From NCBI GenBank assembly GCA_037043015.1, contig CM073325.1, forward strand, positions 19,881,001-19,945,000: a stretch of DNA of 64,000 bases. The letters are read 5' to 3'. The DNA is from Bryum argenteum (lineage: Eukaryota; Streptophyta; Bryopsida; Bryales; Bryaceae). The position numbers were made by a program, and so were the translations under genes. Each line of letters starts with the position of its first letter. Positions within the stretch are counted from its first letter, which is position 1. This document shows positions 46,298 to 59,660 of this stretch, piece after piece. The notes beneath the pieces are model-generated. The model saw only the letters and a list, made by a program, of their open reading frames with translations, did no database searches and was not told the DNA's origin.

Positions 46298-46726
46298 AGG
46301 CCCCTTCCCACCTGGCCTTTGATAAGAGCATACATTAAAACTTAGGACCTCCACAATTTTGGGGAAATTCCTTATTCTTAGGGAAGGCCTCATCAATGAG
46401 GCTTGGAAAAGTGTCTTGAAAAGTAGTCTCAATTACATAATGGCTCCTCAAAGGCCCCATTAACTAAGACCACTCTTAAGTCTTCAAAACTTGAGAATAT
46501 TTCTAATTGTGGTGCTTCCTTAACACTTGCCTACTAATGCTCAACTATGTTTTGTCCTCCCAAATACTAGCTAATATTTTTTTTGTCCTCCAAGTTTTAG
46601 AGTGTGCCATGTGGGCATCCATGTAGGATTGGTAATTACTAAAGAATGTAGGTGTGAACACACACTCTTTTAAGGAGATAAGACCACCTTCTAACACCAC
46701 CTCTAAGGCCAAGTGGGAACGTACCT
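46298..46726. mobile_element. MITE-like element with TTCCCACYTGGCCTT ends
   Basis: The left end TTCCCACCTGGCCTT (46305-46319) and the right end AAGGCCAAGTGGGAA (about 46705-46719) are inverse with one mismatch. The outer few bases (AAGG…/…CCTT) also pair partly. The interior is non-coding. No second copy was found here, and the target duplication is unclear. Confidence 0.5.
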
Positions 46727-49700
46727 TAATCTCTACCAGTGGCCCTTATTTAAAATGAAACAACAACCTACTCCCCCCCCCCCCTTGCCTACATGGCACT
46801 GCCTCATTGGCCCCCTACGTAAGGAAATAGATGAGACAGAGTGTTGAATCTCCAGCAGGGCTGAATTATTTCCACAGTTGCATGCCCATGACTCACCTCA
46901 ATTACCTTCAAAAGTAAGCTTTTCTTCACATTCATAGAGTCGTTAACCATTTACATTTACAAATACTTATTTCTAAACAATATTCAAATTTTGAGAACCA
47001 ATAGTTTTCAAGCCGAAATAGAGCACAATATGTTCTTTTGGAAATATGTTCATAATAGTACTACCACTCAAATTTTCAAAAAATTACAAGATCAAGCTCT
47101 TAATAGTTTTTACAAGGGGAGCCTTTAAAATATAAAAGAGCAAGCGTCAAAGTATGCAGAAAAAGTTGACACATTCACTCCAAATGTTATGATGTTGCAA
47201 ATTCCAACAGTTGAAATTTGGCATGGCGTTAGTGCAAGTAGTCATCTTGAAGATTTTATGGTTGGAAATACCAAATTACTACAAAATATTGAATCATACC
47301 TCACTTTGCACAAAGTGCTCAAAAAGCGCAATTTTTAATTTTGAAGGCTCGAAAACATGTTTTAGTTAGTCCTTTAGGGACTAAAGTCATGCATTAGGAT
47401 TCAAAATCATGGAGTGCAACTTTGACAAATATTAGCTCTTGTTCATCCATACTAGTACGTCCCGGTAGCGTTGCCACGCTCATAACTCCAATATCTCTAA
47501 GGCCATAAATACTTGGAAATTCAACATCTCGACATCCTATGGCCAAAATCGTGATCGGATCATTGACAACGCTTTTACAATAAAACCTGCTTCCAACGAC
47601 ACCCCATGCGCCTCCATCCGACAGGAGGTTCTCAAGATTACAATGTCACTTGCAAAACAAAACAAAACAAAAAAAAACAAAACATACTACTTGCTTTACA
47701 TAATAGATTATGAATGTATTATAGTGATGTATATAAACTGTTAACATTTATATAAACTGTTAACACATTTAATAATTTTAGTGTACGGAGTAGAAGAAAG
47801 TTAACATTAAGACAAAGTTATTACTTACACTTGGAACATTCATAGAGTGTGGAATATATGAGAACCTAAATCCAAACAATTCTTATAAGCGGACATCCTA
47901 GAATGAATATTTTTACGTGATGTAATGAAGATTTCCTTGGATAGCATGTTCCTCATATGTACATGCGGTAGGGTAAACGACTATAAGTGCACCTGTATTA
48001 GTCACTTCTAAAATTTGTAGCTAAATATGTAAGTGTTGAAGAATACTAAAAAAATTGGAAAACTTTGTCTTCTCTAATTGCTAAATTCTAAAAATAGTAA
48101 TTCACCCATTTAAACACTCCACCTTGAATATAGTGAACTCCTTGAATGCATGAAAATAGGTGCTTCTACCTTATATTGCTGTAAAATCTCCTACCACTTG
48201 ATGCAAACCTCGCTTTTTGCTCTCATGTGGAAAGAAGTAAATGACTATATAGAAACAGAGGAAGCACATTCAACCTTTGCTAAGCATTCTTCGTAACAAG
48301 GTTCAGTGAAATACACCAGTGCAACTATCCTAACATGGACAACTGAATCCTGCAACCTATCTGCAAAGTTGATGAATTTTGTTGGCATGCTAGAGTTTTG
48401 CAAGTCATGCAATGTCTGGACAAATAGTGCCCAGACAAATGAACCTCCTGGTGGGACCCCTGGTTCCCATAGGAATATTTCAATTTGGTGAATGTCATCT
48501 TTCTCGTCACTATTTGAAGAGTTCAGAAGAAAAAAAATTACTTTGCAAAATCTTCTCATTGAGATGCATTCAAAAATTTAGTTAATTTTTCTCATAGTGA
48601 TTATGGAGAGATGCAACATAATTTTGAAGTTGCTCTTGGGAATCTTTTGGAACCTAGAGCCCCTCTACATAATTCAAATGCAAGGCATGTGCTTTCTACA
48701 GGGATGTTATGGACATCAAGATGGACTATCACTTTTGTTGTTGGGAGGAGTAACATTATTATTATTTTTTATATTTTATATTATATAATTTTGTTTATTT
48801 TTGAAACACTCAATATGTTATTGATTGAAGAACAATACATCTAGTTTGATCCAAAACATCACATACCTTGGGAATCTACAATTTTTATGATTTTTATGTA
48901 GGGTTGAGCCACTCAAAAGTATATTCAACCCTCCCAGAAAACACTGGTTGGCAGCCACTAAAGATCAAATTTGTCCAAGTAAATAAAAGAGTGGTGAAGA
49001 AATATGGATTGTGGAGGTGGTTGTGAACTATATTGTTCCATTTTTCTGCACTCATCCTAGGGTTTTTCAAGCATCTCTGCAATCAACTCATAGGCAGTCG
49101 AAGGAATTTATTCGTTGCAACTTAAAACGCTGACCCAGCTCCCACTGCTGGTTCAGACACGTCTCTTCGACCCTAACCAACAATCAAACGGAATGTATGA
49201 TTTTGCTTACAACTTTGCCTAATTTTGTAAAAAAACTGAAAAGAACCATCAAAGAAGACTAGACATCTCTTACGCCCAAGGTGGTAGCCTCTCCACTTGA
49301 AATTTATGTAAGACTGTCAACACAAAACAAGCAAGAGAATGCAAGTTCATGCTTATAAGTGCACATATTCAAGGTCTTAAATACAACTAGGCATTGCCAC
49401 CTTATTTCTATGACCATTGTTTGAGAGGTCTAAGTATTAATTAATCTCCAGTATGTCAAATTGTCATGTACAAGCAAGGTTCAAAGAATTTCAACTTCAT
49501 GTTTTCAGTGAAAAGGTTCCTGCTCTCCTGGGTAACTCAATTTTCTTTTGCAAATGCAATTTTTCTTGCAAGTCTGTTGCGAGTATGGCTCACGAAAACT
49601 TAATTATGATCCTCAATATGATCCAGACACTGCTGATGAATATGGCCCAAGAGCTTTGACAGATAAAGTATATGCGGCAACAATAAGATTGCGCCTGTCT

Positions 49701-51829
49701 TGAGTAACAGCTTAACCACCAAACATGGCTGATTGAAAGAACCATCTGTTGCCGGAAAACACATTAGAGTTCAGCATATTTCACCTGTCTAGAAACTGAA
49801 AGCTCAAAAGGACTGGCAACACCGTTTTTGTAAATGAGTCTTCGTATACACTTGGCATACTTGTGCGCATGTTTCAAAGTTTCATATTGTCAAAAGGTTG
49901 CAGCAATGGGGACTCAACCAACACATTCATAAATGCCATTGATTGCATCTTTTGCACCTTCGTAATCTAGCAGCACTACTGGGACCTCGTGCATCGAAGT
50001 AACTGGGAGATCGGTAGAAAAGTTTGTACTCATGTTTCCTTCTTCTCTGCACATAAATGTTAAGTGTGGTACTCTGTATATACACAATACAATTTCTTAA
50101 GACATTTTATGTTTGTGTTCGCCCGAATTTTTGCTCTTCAGATGATTCATGCTTATCTTCAATTCTGAGATAAATGACCTAAACTGAACTTTTCAAACCT
50201 CGTCTGCTATGCAAATAGAAATCGTGGATGAGATTCTTCAATTTCATATGGTGTTGTTGTTGATGTGTGGCACGGTTTTCGGAGCACAGTTGAATCACTC
50301 TGCGCCTAAATTCACTCACTGGAGTTGCAACTTGCATGCCTTGAGCCAGGCACCGTGTCAGCTAAACTTGTGCTCACTTCTGGATTGTCCATAAACTGTA
50401 ATTTTGAACCTCTCTTTTTTCTTCTTCTTTTTCTTTTCGAACCAATTATAGTCGCTTTACACAAGGCCTTCTAAAACTTGTGATTGGAGAGTAATTAAAA
50501 GCGCTTTTGGTCACATCTGGTTTAATTTACACTACCTTGAAAAAAGGAAAATGAACACGAACTTTGAGGTTCCCAAAGTATGTTAACTTTTACATTGTGG
50601 ATAATGTTTTCAATTTGGAAGATAATGCATTATTGTTGTTTCTTTCGATTATTTATTCAAATCAATGTACGTACATTTGTTTCATCTCCTTTCATTTCCA
50701 GAATAGATGGAATTGTACCTAGGAAGCGGATTATTGAAAACGTATGATAGAAGCTAATAATTGCAAAAAGGATTTATAAGTTCTAGTGTAGCTGTGACAC
50801 CTAAATCCTCCTTGCAAGGAATTGGAGCATATGTGGGCGGGGAGTGGTGAAGGATTAAATGCTTCCAACCATTGGCCTTTCCTAAATTCTCATGCACGCA
50901 ATTCTAACCAAATATATAAGGAAAAGATCAATCATTAACATAAATGGAATTCTCATTCGAATAATTAAATTCAGCAGTGAATTAAGTCCTAAATCCCTTC
51001 CCTACAAACGTAGGGAAGCTAAAGTTGTCTCCAATTGTCCACCCAAAGTCCAAGGCTTAACAAGGGGGTCAAAATAGGCCAAAAGCTCACAAAAACCTTC
51101 AAAAATGCATCAACCAAGTTATTACAGCACACTACCCACTATGGAACTACCAAGTTTTTGTTAATGCACTCCTACACACCCGAGTTTATGCACCAAACAA
51201 TGCCACATACTAACTATCAATTTAATCTTGCATTAAGCAATTTAAGAGGAAGTCTAGGGTGCTCTAGAGTAAATTGGGCAGCGCTTCCTCGTGTGCCTCA
51301 TTACACTCGGATTTACACTCTAAAATCAGAATACCATGAATCCAAACTACTAAGCACCAGCAAGCGGCCGCAACTTTCTACTAATCAAATCAAATAAAAT
51401 TCATGTAAGACACAAAACATTCAATTCCGTACACAGGTTTCAACCAATCCAAGCACCAAGAATCACCCAACATATCGTCAGTTCGTCACTTGTTCTTTTT
51501 AGGCAATCAAATTATCATTTTCAATGTCTAGGTCCATTACCATGACCAACTACTAAAAATTCTAACCAATCAGCAATACATTAAGAATTGAAGAAGAATT
51601 AAGGAGGAAATGAACTCCCTCATCCGCCGCCAAAATCTCCAAGCAATGGACTCCGGCAGCTTGACCTCTGGCCAGTAGAACGGCCGTCACTCCCTCGTCC
51701 TTGCTCCTATGGGAGCAACCCAGGACTTCACAGAAAGTTAACTTCATGAAGCACTTGATTCCAGAAGCATGTCATCTTGCTCTCTGTAGATATTGAGTTA
51801 TGTCGCTCCAAGTCGACTCTCTCCACCGT
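46727..51829. other. Intergenic, no supported gene
   Basis: Five kb of AT-rich DNA. It holds a short C-run near 46773, an A/C-rich stretch 'aaaacaaaacaaaacaaaa' near 47655 and a short duplication 'tatataaactgttaaca' near 47728-47765. A 104-codon minus frame at 48245-48559 and other small frames have no recognisable motif. Confidence 0.45.
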
Positions 51830-52190
51830 CGCCACAGCAGACACAGCTGTACAAAAGCAATCACCACTCCTTTGTCCTTGATTTGCTGAAGGTAAGCCTA
51901 GGCTTCTTAGAAAGCTAGCTCAACGACGCTGCTCCTCCACCAAAAGTCTCCTCAAGACTTCCTTCCAAGCGTCTGCTATCCCCCTCCAAAGTCAGCAGAT
52001 TCCCATGCGCCGCCACAACAGACCCAACTCCACCAAAACGATCACCACTCCTCCGTCCTTCATTTGCTGAAGGTGAACTTAGCCTTCTTAGAAAGCCAAC
52101 TCAACGACATTTCTTCTCTACCAAAAATCTCCTCTGAAGTCCCTTCCAAGAGTCCGCAATCTTGCTCCACAATCAGCAGCTTCAACCCTA
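51830..52190. repeat. Two-unit tandem repeat, about 183 bp
   Basis: Two units share 'cgccaca', 'acaa…gcaatcaccactcct', 'tttgctgaaggt', 'gccttcttagaaagc' and 'caactcaacgac' in order, starting near 51830 and 52013. Each contains 'gctgaaggtaag/gtgaac'. It may be a duplicated exon-intron piece or part of a repeat; no protein was recognised. Confidence 0.6.
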
Positions 52191-53134
52191 GTTGGGAAAT
52201 CCACTCCTCCTACTTCTCCTCCTATCTACACACTCACAACACCACCAAACAACCCACACTAACTCACAAGATCTCCTACAAAACCCTCGTTCCAAAAAAC
52301 CACACATATACTTCCTAAAAAACTTCCTTTCTCCCCAAGAAAACCTAATTTTTTCCCAAGAAACACACACACCATCTCGAGAGAAAAGACTCACACTCAC
52401 ACACCAACCCTAACACAACAGTAGGGGTGAACCAAACTCAAAATCTACATCCATCCATCAGTTCATCAAACATTTCATCTATTGATCTTCTATTTTCTTT
52501 CCCACTTCCTAACTTCTTAGAACTAAAACCATTGTGGATTTTTTATTATAGCAAGTTTAAATTGGCAGATATTGCTCTAAGACATTCTACTACAAGGACA
52601 TTTAAATAAGCCAAGTACCCACCTTCACACTTACCTGAATTTAGGGTAACATAAATACGAAAATAAGAATATTTAATACTTAAAAGCAACTCACAAGAAT
52701 TCCACAACATTCCAATCCCAACTAACATATGCCGATGTTTGAGACAAAATGGATAAAACGCACAATTAACGATTACATAATATGCATAAATAGTCAAAAC
52801 TTTGCGAGGAAGGTTTTCCTGCCGAGATGAACCATCCCGAGACTTCACAGTAGCGCATCGCAAGTGTGCCGCACTTCTGCTCTAAAAAGCATCCATAATA
52901 CACAACTCCTATTTGCATGTACCGATATTCATAGAAATATTTATTTGTTTTGGAATGGAGCAGATTAATTCAATAGTAGACTAATTTAATAGTAGATGAC
53001 GAGACATTGATTCAAAGTGATATAAACATTTATATTGAATATTAAGACATAATTGACCATGTTATGTAATGATCTATGTGTGAGTGAAAAAACGACCATA
53101 CAAGTAGCCTTTGGACTCAAGGGTTATTTGAACA

Positions 53135-53165
<31 letters not shown>

Positions 53166-54400
53166 GACAAGAACGAGAGGAAACAAGAAAAGTGTAGAAA
53201 ACACACTTTAAAATGTACTTGTTTTGGATATACTAGATTATATTGAATGTTATTTGGATGATTTTATTTTAATAAGATTTAACATATTTTGGAAGTATTT
53301 GTGGTATTCATATTCTTATAGGTCGTAAAATATGATATTTTAAGTACTTTTAGATATAATAATCTAAAGTGAATATTGAGTATATGTGTGGACTAATAAT
53401 ATTCAAATTTTTCTACGTAGTAATTCCATTGTAATTGTATCATTATTTCGTACTTCACGGCAATATTATATAACTTGATTTACAATAACTGTATTTTATT
53501 TGGACTGTGTTCGTAAATAATGTATAATCATTGAGATTTGAATATAAGATAAAATTGACCACTTTTAAAGTAAGATCTTGACGTTAGAAGTATAGAAGCT
53601 GGGATATCAAGTGAAATAAATACTAACTTTAACCAAAAGTATCCCTCGCGTTTAAAACCAATCGCTTATGCAATCGTACATTTGCAGTGTTATCAAATTT
53701 GTAGTAAGCAGAATTTCAATCAATTAATGCATAATCTTTAATTGAAATTAGATTCAAGCTTGAATGGATCTTATGTAACGAATCCAATGGAATATGAGTA
53801 TATGACTCTATAAAAAGACAATTGATTTTACAATGAATCCAATGAGATTTTAGCAATTATTTTGTGAAAAGATATGCATGAGAAAGGGGCAGAAAGGCTC
53901 ATAGGCTTTGTCTCATTCAATCCCATGATCTTGCATATGACACACACTCATTGAATCAAATCACTTATTAGTGCATGTATTAGTGCATATGCCGGCCGTC
54001 ACTATTGGCGTAAACATTCATGCTCATGTTGGTACTATAATTTCAAATTTGCTCCTATTGGCACACTTCACAAAGCAACGAGCTGAATTCCCTCACATGC
54101 ATGGAAGAAGCAACTGTGACAGGTGTACGTTGTGAAAAGAGTCGCAGTGAATGGAAAGTTGCTGAGTCTTAAATGAAAAGTTGCTCAGTTGTAAATAAGC
54201 CAACCCAATTTTGTACTGAACAACAATTCCCAGTACGGGATTACAACTCGTAATGGCATGACCTTCCCAGCAGATGCACCTGCTTCGCTGCCACCGCGCC
54301 ACGGCTTCTTTATTCATGCTCCAAGTTGAGCTTGCAATAGCTCGTTGGAAAGAGGACTGCACAACGCAGATTCTCTCCGAATCTCACAGCCAGAAGCCTT
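52191..54400. other. Intergenic, AT-rich
   Basis: Contains an A-run of about 27 bases at 53134-53160. Strongly AT-rich between 53 and 54 kb. No gene is supported. Confidence 0.45.
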
Positions 54401-54725
54401 TCAGTACAGGAGATCTCGTCCTTGACAGTTGCAGCTTCTAGGTCCGCCGGCAGCTGACCTCCTCGTACATGATCGCCCACAACTCCTTCGTCTAACCTCG
54501 AATTTGATGAGAATGTCCTCTATTCGTGTCTTCTTGTCCACCAGCTGCAGCTTCTCGAACGCCTTGTCCGCTTTCACATTCCTCTCTGATGCTTTGTCCG
54601 CTTTCACCTTCCTCTCTGATGTCTTGGCAGCTTACAGGGCCTTGCGCTTCTCCTCCAAAACCTTCTCCGTCAAACTGTCTGCGTCGCGAAACTGAACCTC
54701 CACGAAAATTACTGAATTGTCCAAC
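54401..54725 (-). pseudogene. Coiled-coil gene fragment
   Basis: On the minus strand one frame reads 'FRDADSLTEKVLEEKRKAL', a stop, then 'AAKTSERKVKADKASERNVK' and 'FEKLQLVDKKTRIEDILIKFE'. The composition is that of a charged coiled coil and includes a 30-base direct duplication ('RKVKADKASE/RNVKADKAFE'). The frame is interrupted once and shifts at its end. It looks like the remnant of a gene or transposon protein. No family was identified. Confidence 0.4.
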
Positions 54726-55569
54726 CTCACAGGAGAAGGAAAGAAGAAGCTCAAAACTAGCACTTAGAACTTGTAACAAAACAACCTCTACGCTAAATAC
54801 TTACATGATTGAAGGTATTTTCTTATGCAATCATGCACAATAAGCGATCTGAAGAATTAGTGTAACTTCCGGGCATTATAGTGTGGCGGATGCTAAATAG
54901 TGCGGCCAGAAGATAGTGTGGCCAACATAATTGAACTATTTACTAAATGTTGCGATTCAAAATTAATATGACTACCTACTCAATTTTGCAATTAAGAACT
55001 AATATACGCTATCTACTAGCTTTTGTAATTAGAAACTAGTGTAAGTTAGCAATTAAATATTGCAATTTATTCCAAGTACTACGTACATAAATTAGTATGT
55101 CTCTCATAAATAGCCTTAATAACAAAATTAAGAGTTTCTAAAATTAGACAAATCTCTATTTTGCTATAATAATTGCTAATTAGGCTATAAGCTATTAAAA
55201 TGACTTAATTTTACCATAATACTTACAATACATTGAGAAAATTAAGTAACTTAATTAATTGGACTGTTTCGACGGCTCACACATGACGCACGATCTGGTG
55301 TTACTTGTGAAACAAGTAAAACGAAATCAGAATCTTTTGCTACGACACTTAAAAAGATTAGAGGCACACGATCTATATTAATAGTTAAGAAAGTTAATAT
55401 TAGTACGGAAAAAAAGAAATAGAGGCTGAGTAAAAGAATTAAAAGTCCCTGCGCAAATAGATTTGGCTGGGGAAAAGAGTATCTAGTCAGGAGTCTATAA
55501 GAAAAATAATTAAAACGGAAAAAAAGTAAGTAGGTATAACCTCCTCGGAATATCGGTTTGGGATAGGTA

Positions 55570-55595
55570 ATATATATATATATATATATATATAT
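55570..55595. repeat. (TA)n microsatellite
   Basis: Thirteen TA units in a row. Confidence 0.95.
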
Positions 55596-55629
55596 CAGTT
55601 CAATCGTTTAAATTCGTGCATAACCACTA

Positions 55630-55680
55630 GCTCTGTAAGAGTAGCGCTACCAACTCCCAGATTCGAACGCTCGTCGTTCG
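55630..55680 (+). other. tRNA-like Pol III box pair, possible SINE head
   Basis: TAGCTCTGTAAGAG resembles a tRNA A box/D arm, and AGATTCGAACGC about 33 bases on resembles a B box/T loop. The sequence does not fold into a full cloverleaf by eye, so it is not a tRNA gene. It may be the head of a degenerate SINE different from the one at 25057. Confidence 0.25.
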
Positions 55681-58332
55681 ATTGACTATGTCGATTAACC
55701 AAGACTTTTAGAGGATATTCTTTGCTTCGCAAAATACCCTAATATACTGGACAGCTCCTACATTAGCTCCAGTCGATCAATGAAATGATTAAAAATAAAA
55801 TTATAGGTTAAAAATGTTATTGTCCGCCTCATGTGGACATGACTTGGACCTATATCCAAGTTAGAAGAGTAGATTACACCTCCTCCAATAGAGTGAGTTT
55901 GCACTACAAGAAAGAAATCGTAACCTACGAAAGGGTTACAAAAAGATAAATTAAAATACAAGGTTTCCTCTTCACTACTTGATTTGGAAACAAATTAATA
56001 ATTAGTAACTATGAGCTAACTTCAAATAATATCATCATCACTTTTTAAAAGAGAAGGTAATGATACAAAGTTTTCTCCCTAATAGTTTCAACGGTGCTAT
56101 TAAATAGAGAACATATTAGATAGAAAGGCTAAGTAAGTCGAAAATAGGAAGTAATATTACTAAATACCTATTAATAAGTTTGGTTATCATATACACTTCC
56201 TCTTCTAATCACTTAGATTGTTCATCATAAGATGTCGCATTTGAAAAAAAAATGAACAAGGAATTACGAGTTAAAGAAAGTTAAGTGCTCGCCGCCTATG
56301 CCTAGAGCCTAACATCTTCAGTATTTCCAACCAAAATTAATATGGAAAAATGATAACCTAGACTTAGACGTAGACTTAAGAAAATTAGTGACAATACTTT
56401 ATAAGATTAGCGATTTTCAATTCACAATTTGTACTCTTTGCACTGACTTCCCGAGGTTTGGGTTAGGAAGTCTTCACCGTTCAAAGTTTGTAATTGAACG
56501 GTGTTGTTGAGAAACACTTCTTTCACAACATATGACCCCATTCATAAAACATCAAATTTTCCTGGAAAGTCCAAGCGTCGCGCATCCTGTAATAAAATCA
56601 CGATAACTGGTCGAAGGATTCTAACTTTGTTCCTTTTTTCATATGTTAGTTTCCTTCACTGTTGCATGACTTCCACATGTTGCGCTATTGTACGTCTTGC
56701 TTCATCTAAACCTTCTAGAGTTCCCAACCCATAACTCAAAGATGCTTTATCTGACAATCGTTTGTTAATGGCAATACGCAATAATGGAATTTCAAACTCG
56801 ATAGGCAAATTCGTAAACTCGTTTCACAATTTGATTGTTTTCTACAATCTTACAAAATAATTGGCTTCTAACGCCATATCATGCGGCACAATCCGAATAA
56901 CACTTTGTTTAGTTCATAACAAGCTCACTGATCACTAATCACTAAAAGGGAATTCCATCATTCAAGTCATGAGACAAAGAATCAAATGCATTGTCAGTGT
57001 AATCGATGAGACACTTCATCTGACATACCATTAGCTCCTTAGACAAGAGCACCATCACCTCCCAAAACATCATGATTGGCTCCCGAATAACCACTATTGA
57101 CTCATGTCATCCTCAAGAATTGATACAAATAAAAACAAATCTTACAAATGAACAAAGTGTAAGAAGTGGACAATGAACGACATATTGAAATTCAGCTGAT
57201 TCACCTGCTTGAAGCTCCGTGCTCAGGTTTTCAGTAATCTTGGAAGTGACAGCCCCCATTCGAAGTTTTCTAGGACCATCTGCATTTGCAACCGCTTCTA
57301 CAATCAAAATTGTACATTAGCTTAAGGGCTCGTAGAGTGATTCCCAGGACCATTCTTTTTTATAAACCTCAGAGACGCAAAGGAAGACCTTGCACTATAA
57401 ACGTGCACAATGAGAGGCACAACACATTCAAAATGCAACACACGAAATTATAATGACACGTCCAAAAAATAAAATAAAATAAAATAAACTATATGCCTTA
57501 AATAATAAATGTCGTGTCTTTATTCTAACCTCAAAACGTTGTTTCAACATTTTAACCTCCATTCGTTGTTTCTTTATTTTAACCCCTAAAAATTCTTGTA
57601 AAATTAGGCGCTTAAATCCTAAGAACTGTGATTTTCTTCCTCCATGCAGTGTCAAATTTATTTGGTTTAGGGAAGATTTGAAGACTTTCAACCATAAGAT
57701 TTTATAACTATCAACCATAAGATTTTATATTTAAGCCTATTTTTACTTATAAATCCAAAATTGACCATTAGATGTTTTTCAATTGCAAGATCATAACATT
57801 CAAAGTTTATGCTAAAGTTTTTAACATTGTTCAGTAGACATTGTCTAGTCCATAGTACAAAGAAGAATTGTAAAATATTTATGTTGATATTCAAGTTGGG
57901 GATGCTCCGGCATAATATTGGAGACTCATTCTGCTTTTTTTGATCTTCATGCACACTATTCTCTATTAGAAGGTCTAAAAACAACGATATATTAAAACAT
58001 GCACCACGTCAAATATATTTGGTTTAAGATAAAGTTGAACGAAAGAGTAAGATTTCTTATAAGTTTTTGATTTCAAAATTAAAAAATTAGAAACTTTTTA
58101 AATCTTAAATTCCAAAAAATTCTAAGAAAGAAAATCATGAAATTATATATAAATTTTGAAGATTTTTTTTGAAAATCTTGGAGGACGTCCTAAAAATTAG
58201 TGTGCTTTTTAACTTGAGTCTGAGCTTTGGAATTTGGATAGTGATTTGGTAATGATTTATTTACTTATTTAAATTTTATTTAAATTTTTCTTTTTAAATA
58301 TCACTAAATTCAAACTATAGAGGAAGGTTTGA

Positions 58333-58520
58333 GAAATGGAATATGGCTTTGCAATATGTACTACATGTGCCTTGCAATATAGGGAGTGAGTACCTTGCAA
58401 TATAGGGAGCAGAGTAGTAAAAATCTTCAACAGAAATATTACTCCTCACCTCTCCATTGGGCTGCCCTGAAATCCCAAAAACCCATCTTAAGTTCAAGGA
58501 ATTTGAGGGGTAATGGAGTA
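58333..58520 (-). repeat. Dispersed repeat related to 23466-23640
   Basis: Shares 'cagaaatattact', 'cctctccat' and nearby text with 23466-23640, and carries an internal duplicate of 'ccttgcaatatagggag'. Orientation is listed with uncertainty; the similarity I read is in direct orientation. Confidence 0.4.
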
Positions 58521-58715
58521 CAAAAATGATAAATTTTCTTGGACTATCCTTCCACTTACTTTCCCCATACAAAAAGCCTACTTACACTAATAACTTCATT
58601 ACAGATTTCCTACAGTGAAATTTGAGCCAATATTGAACACTCTTCCTTTGTGTATACTTGAACACACAACGCTGTGCAGCAAAATGACTCCATCTTCATG
58701 ACTGTGGCGTGTGAA

Positions 58716-58751
58716 CACGTGCAAAACGTACTTCCCTACGCCCGCCACGTG
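58716..58751. promoter_or_regulatory. Two G-box (CACGTG) motifs upstream of LEA gene 1
   Basis: CACGTG occurs at 58716-58721 and, as GCCACGTG, at 58746-58751, about 475 bases before the LEA start. G-boxes of this type act as ABA-response elements bound by bZIP factors in plants. Their role here is inference from position. Confidence 0.45.
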
Positions 58752-59225
58752 CAGCAAAGCAGCGCAGGCTGTTGTCATCGCTCTCATGACCAAAAGTTCA
58801 TGCTCCAGATCGAAGTGCTGCAGGCAGGCACGATGAGCCCCCGAATAATGAATGGCGCTGACAGTCAGCCATCGATACACACTCAACTGCAACGGCCAGC
58901 GATGCTCAGAGTCGGCCATTGGTCACCACAGAGGTCGTCCTGATCGACATCGTCGAAATCGAAGACTAAACTTACAGTATTGTGCGCAGACGATGACGAT
59001 GATGCGGCAACCTCATCCACCATCACCTCCGGCTTCTCCCAAGCAAGCCAAGTGTCCAACCTCATGCGACACTTGGCTTCCTCTCCAGCTCTCTCCGTGC
59101 TCTGCTTCTTCCATAAAAACTCACTCTCGGCACAGCAATTGCATTGAAATCACTCATTCTCATTTGCAATTTCTTCATTTTCTCGACTTTCACATCCTTC
59201 TTTCTCACTATCAATTTTTGTCACC

Positions 59226-59660
59226 ATGTCTGCCTTCGATAACACCAAGGACACTGCCGCCGCTAAGGCCGAGGAGACCAAGGGATTCGGCCAGCAGAAG
59301 GCTGGAGAGGCTCAGGGTGCAGCTCAGGTGTGTATATCATATATCATACATCCAAATTCAATTTCAATGGCAGTATGGAACTGTTGAAATTTCGGTGTTG
59401 AGAGTGAAATGCTTACCTTGGGGTATTGGATGTGTTGACAGGACGCTGCTGGAGCTACCCAGGACAAGGCCCAGAGTGCCGCTGACATGGCCGGACAGAA
59501 GACCGAGGAGGCCAAGCAAGCTTCTTCCAACGCAGCTCAAACAGCACAGGAGAAGGCGATGCAGGCGAAGGACAGCACCGGCAACATGTTGAACCAGGCT
59601 AAGGACGCTGTTGGCAACGCCCTCAACCAGGCCAAGGAGGCTGTTACCCCCAACCAGTAA
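59226..59660 (+). CDS. LEA-like stress protein 1
   Basis: Two exons, 59226-59327 and 59442-59660, phase 0, giving 106 residues. The protein starts MSAFDNTKDTAAAKAEETKG and consists of Ala, Lys, Gln and Glu-rich amphipathic repeats ('DKAQSAADMAGQKTEEAKQA', 'NMLNQAKDAVGNALNQ'), ending AKEAVTPNQ. This is the group-3/LEA_4 or KIN-like type, hydrophilic and disordered until dried, which protects proteins and membranes under water loss. It has no Cys or Trp and no signal peptide, so it is likely cytosolic or nuclear. A paralogue follows at 61110 with the same intron position. TCACC precedes the ATG. Confidence 0.88.

Larger units (their letters stand above)
54726..58700. other. Intergenic, AT-rich
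   Basis: Holds a (TA)n microsatellite, a tRNA-like stretch near 55636 and a repeat at 58333-58520. A minus frame at 57183-57310 ('AVTSKITENLSTELQAGES') looks exon-like but no gene could be built. No other feature is supported. Confidence 0.45.

Noticed and set aside
58852..59592. 246-codon plus frame across LEA gene 1
   Set aside because: It crosses the LEA intron and exons in another frame; the LEA model has splice sites and a recognised product.
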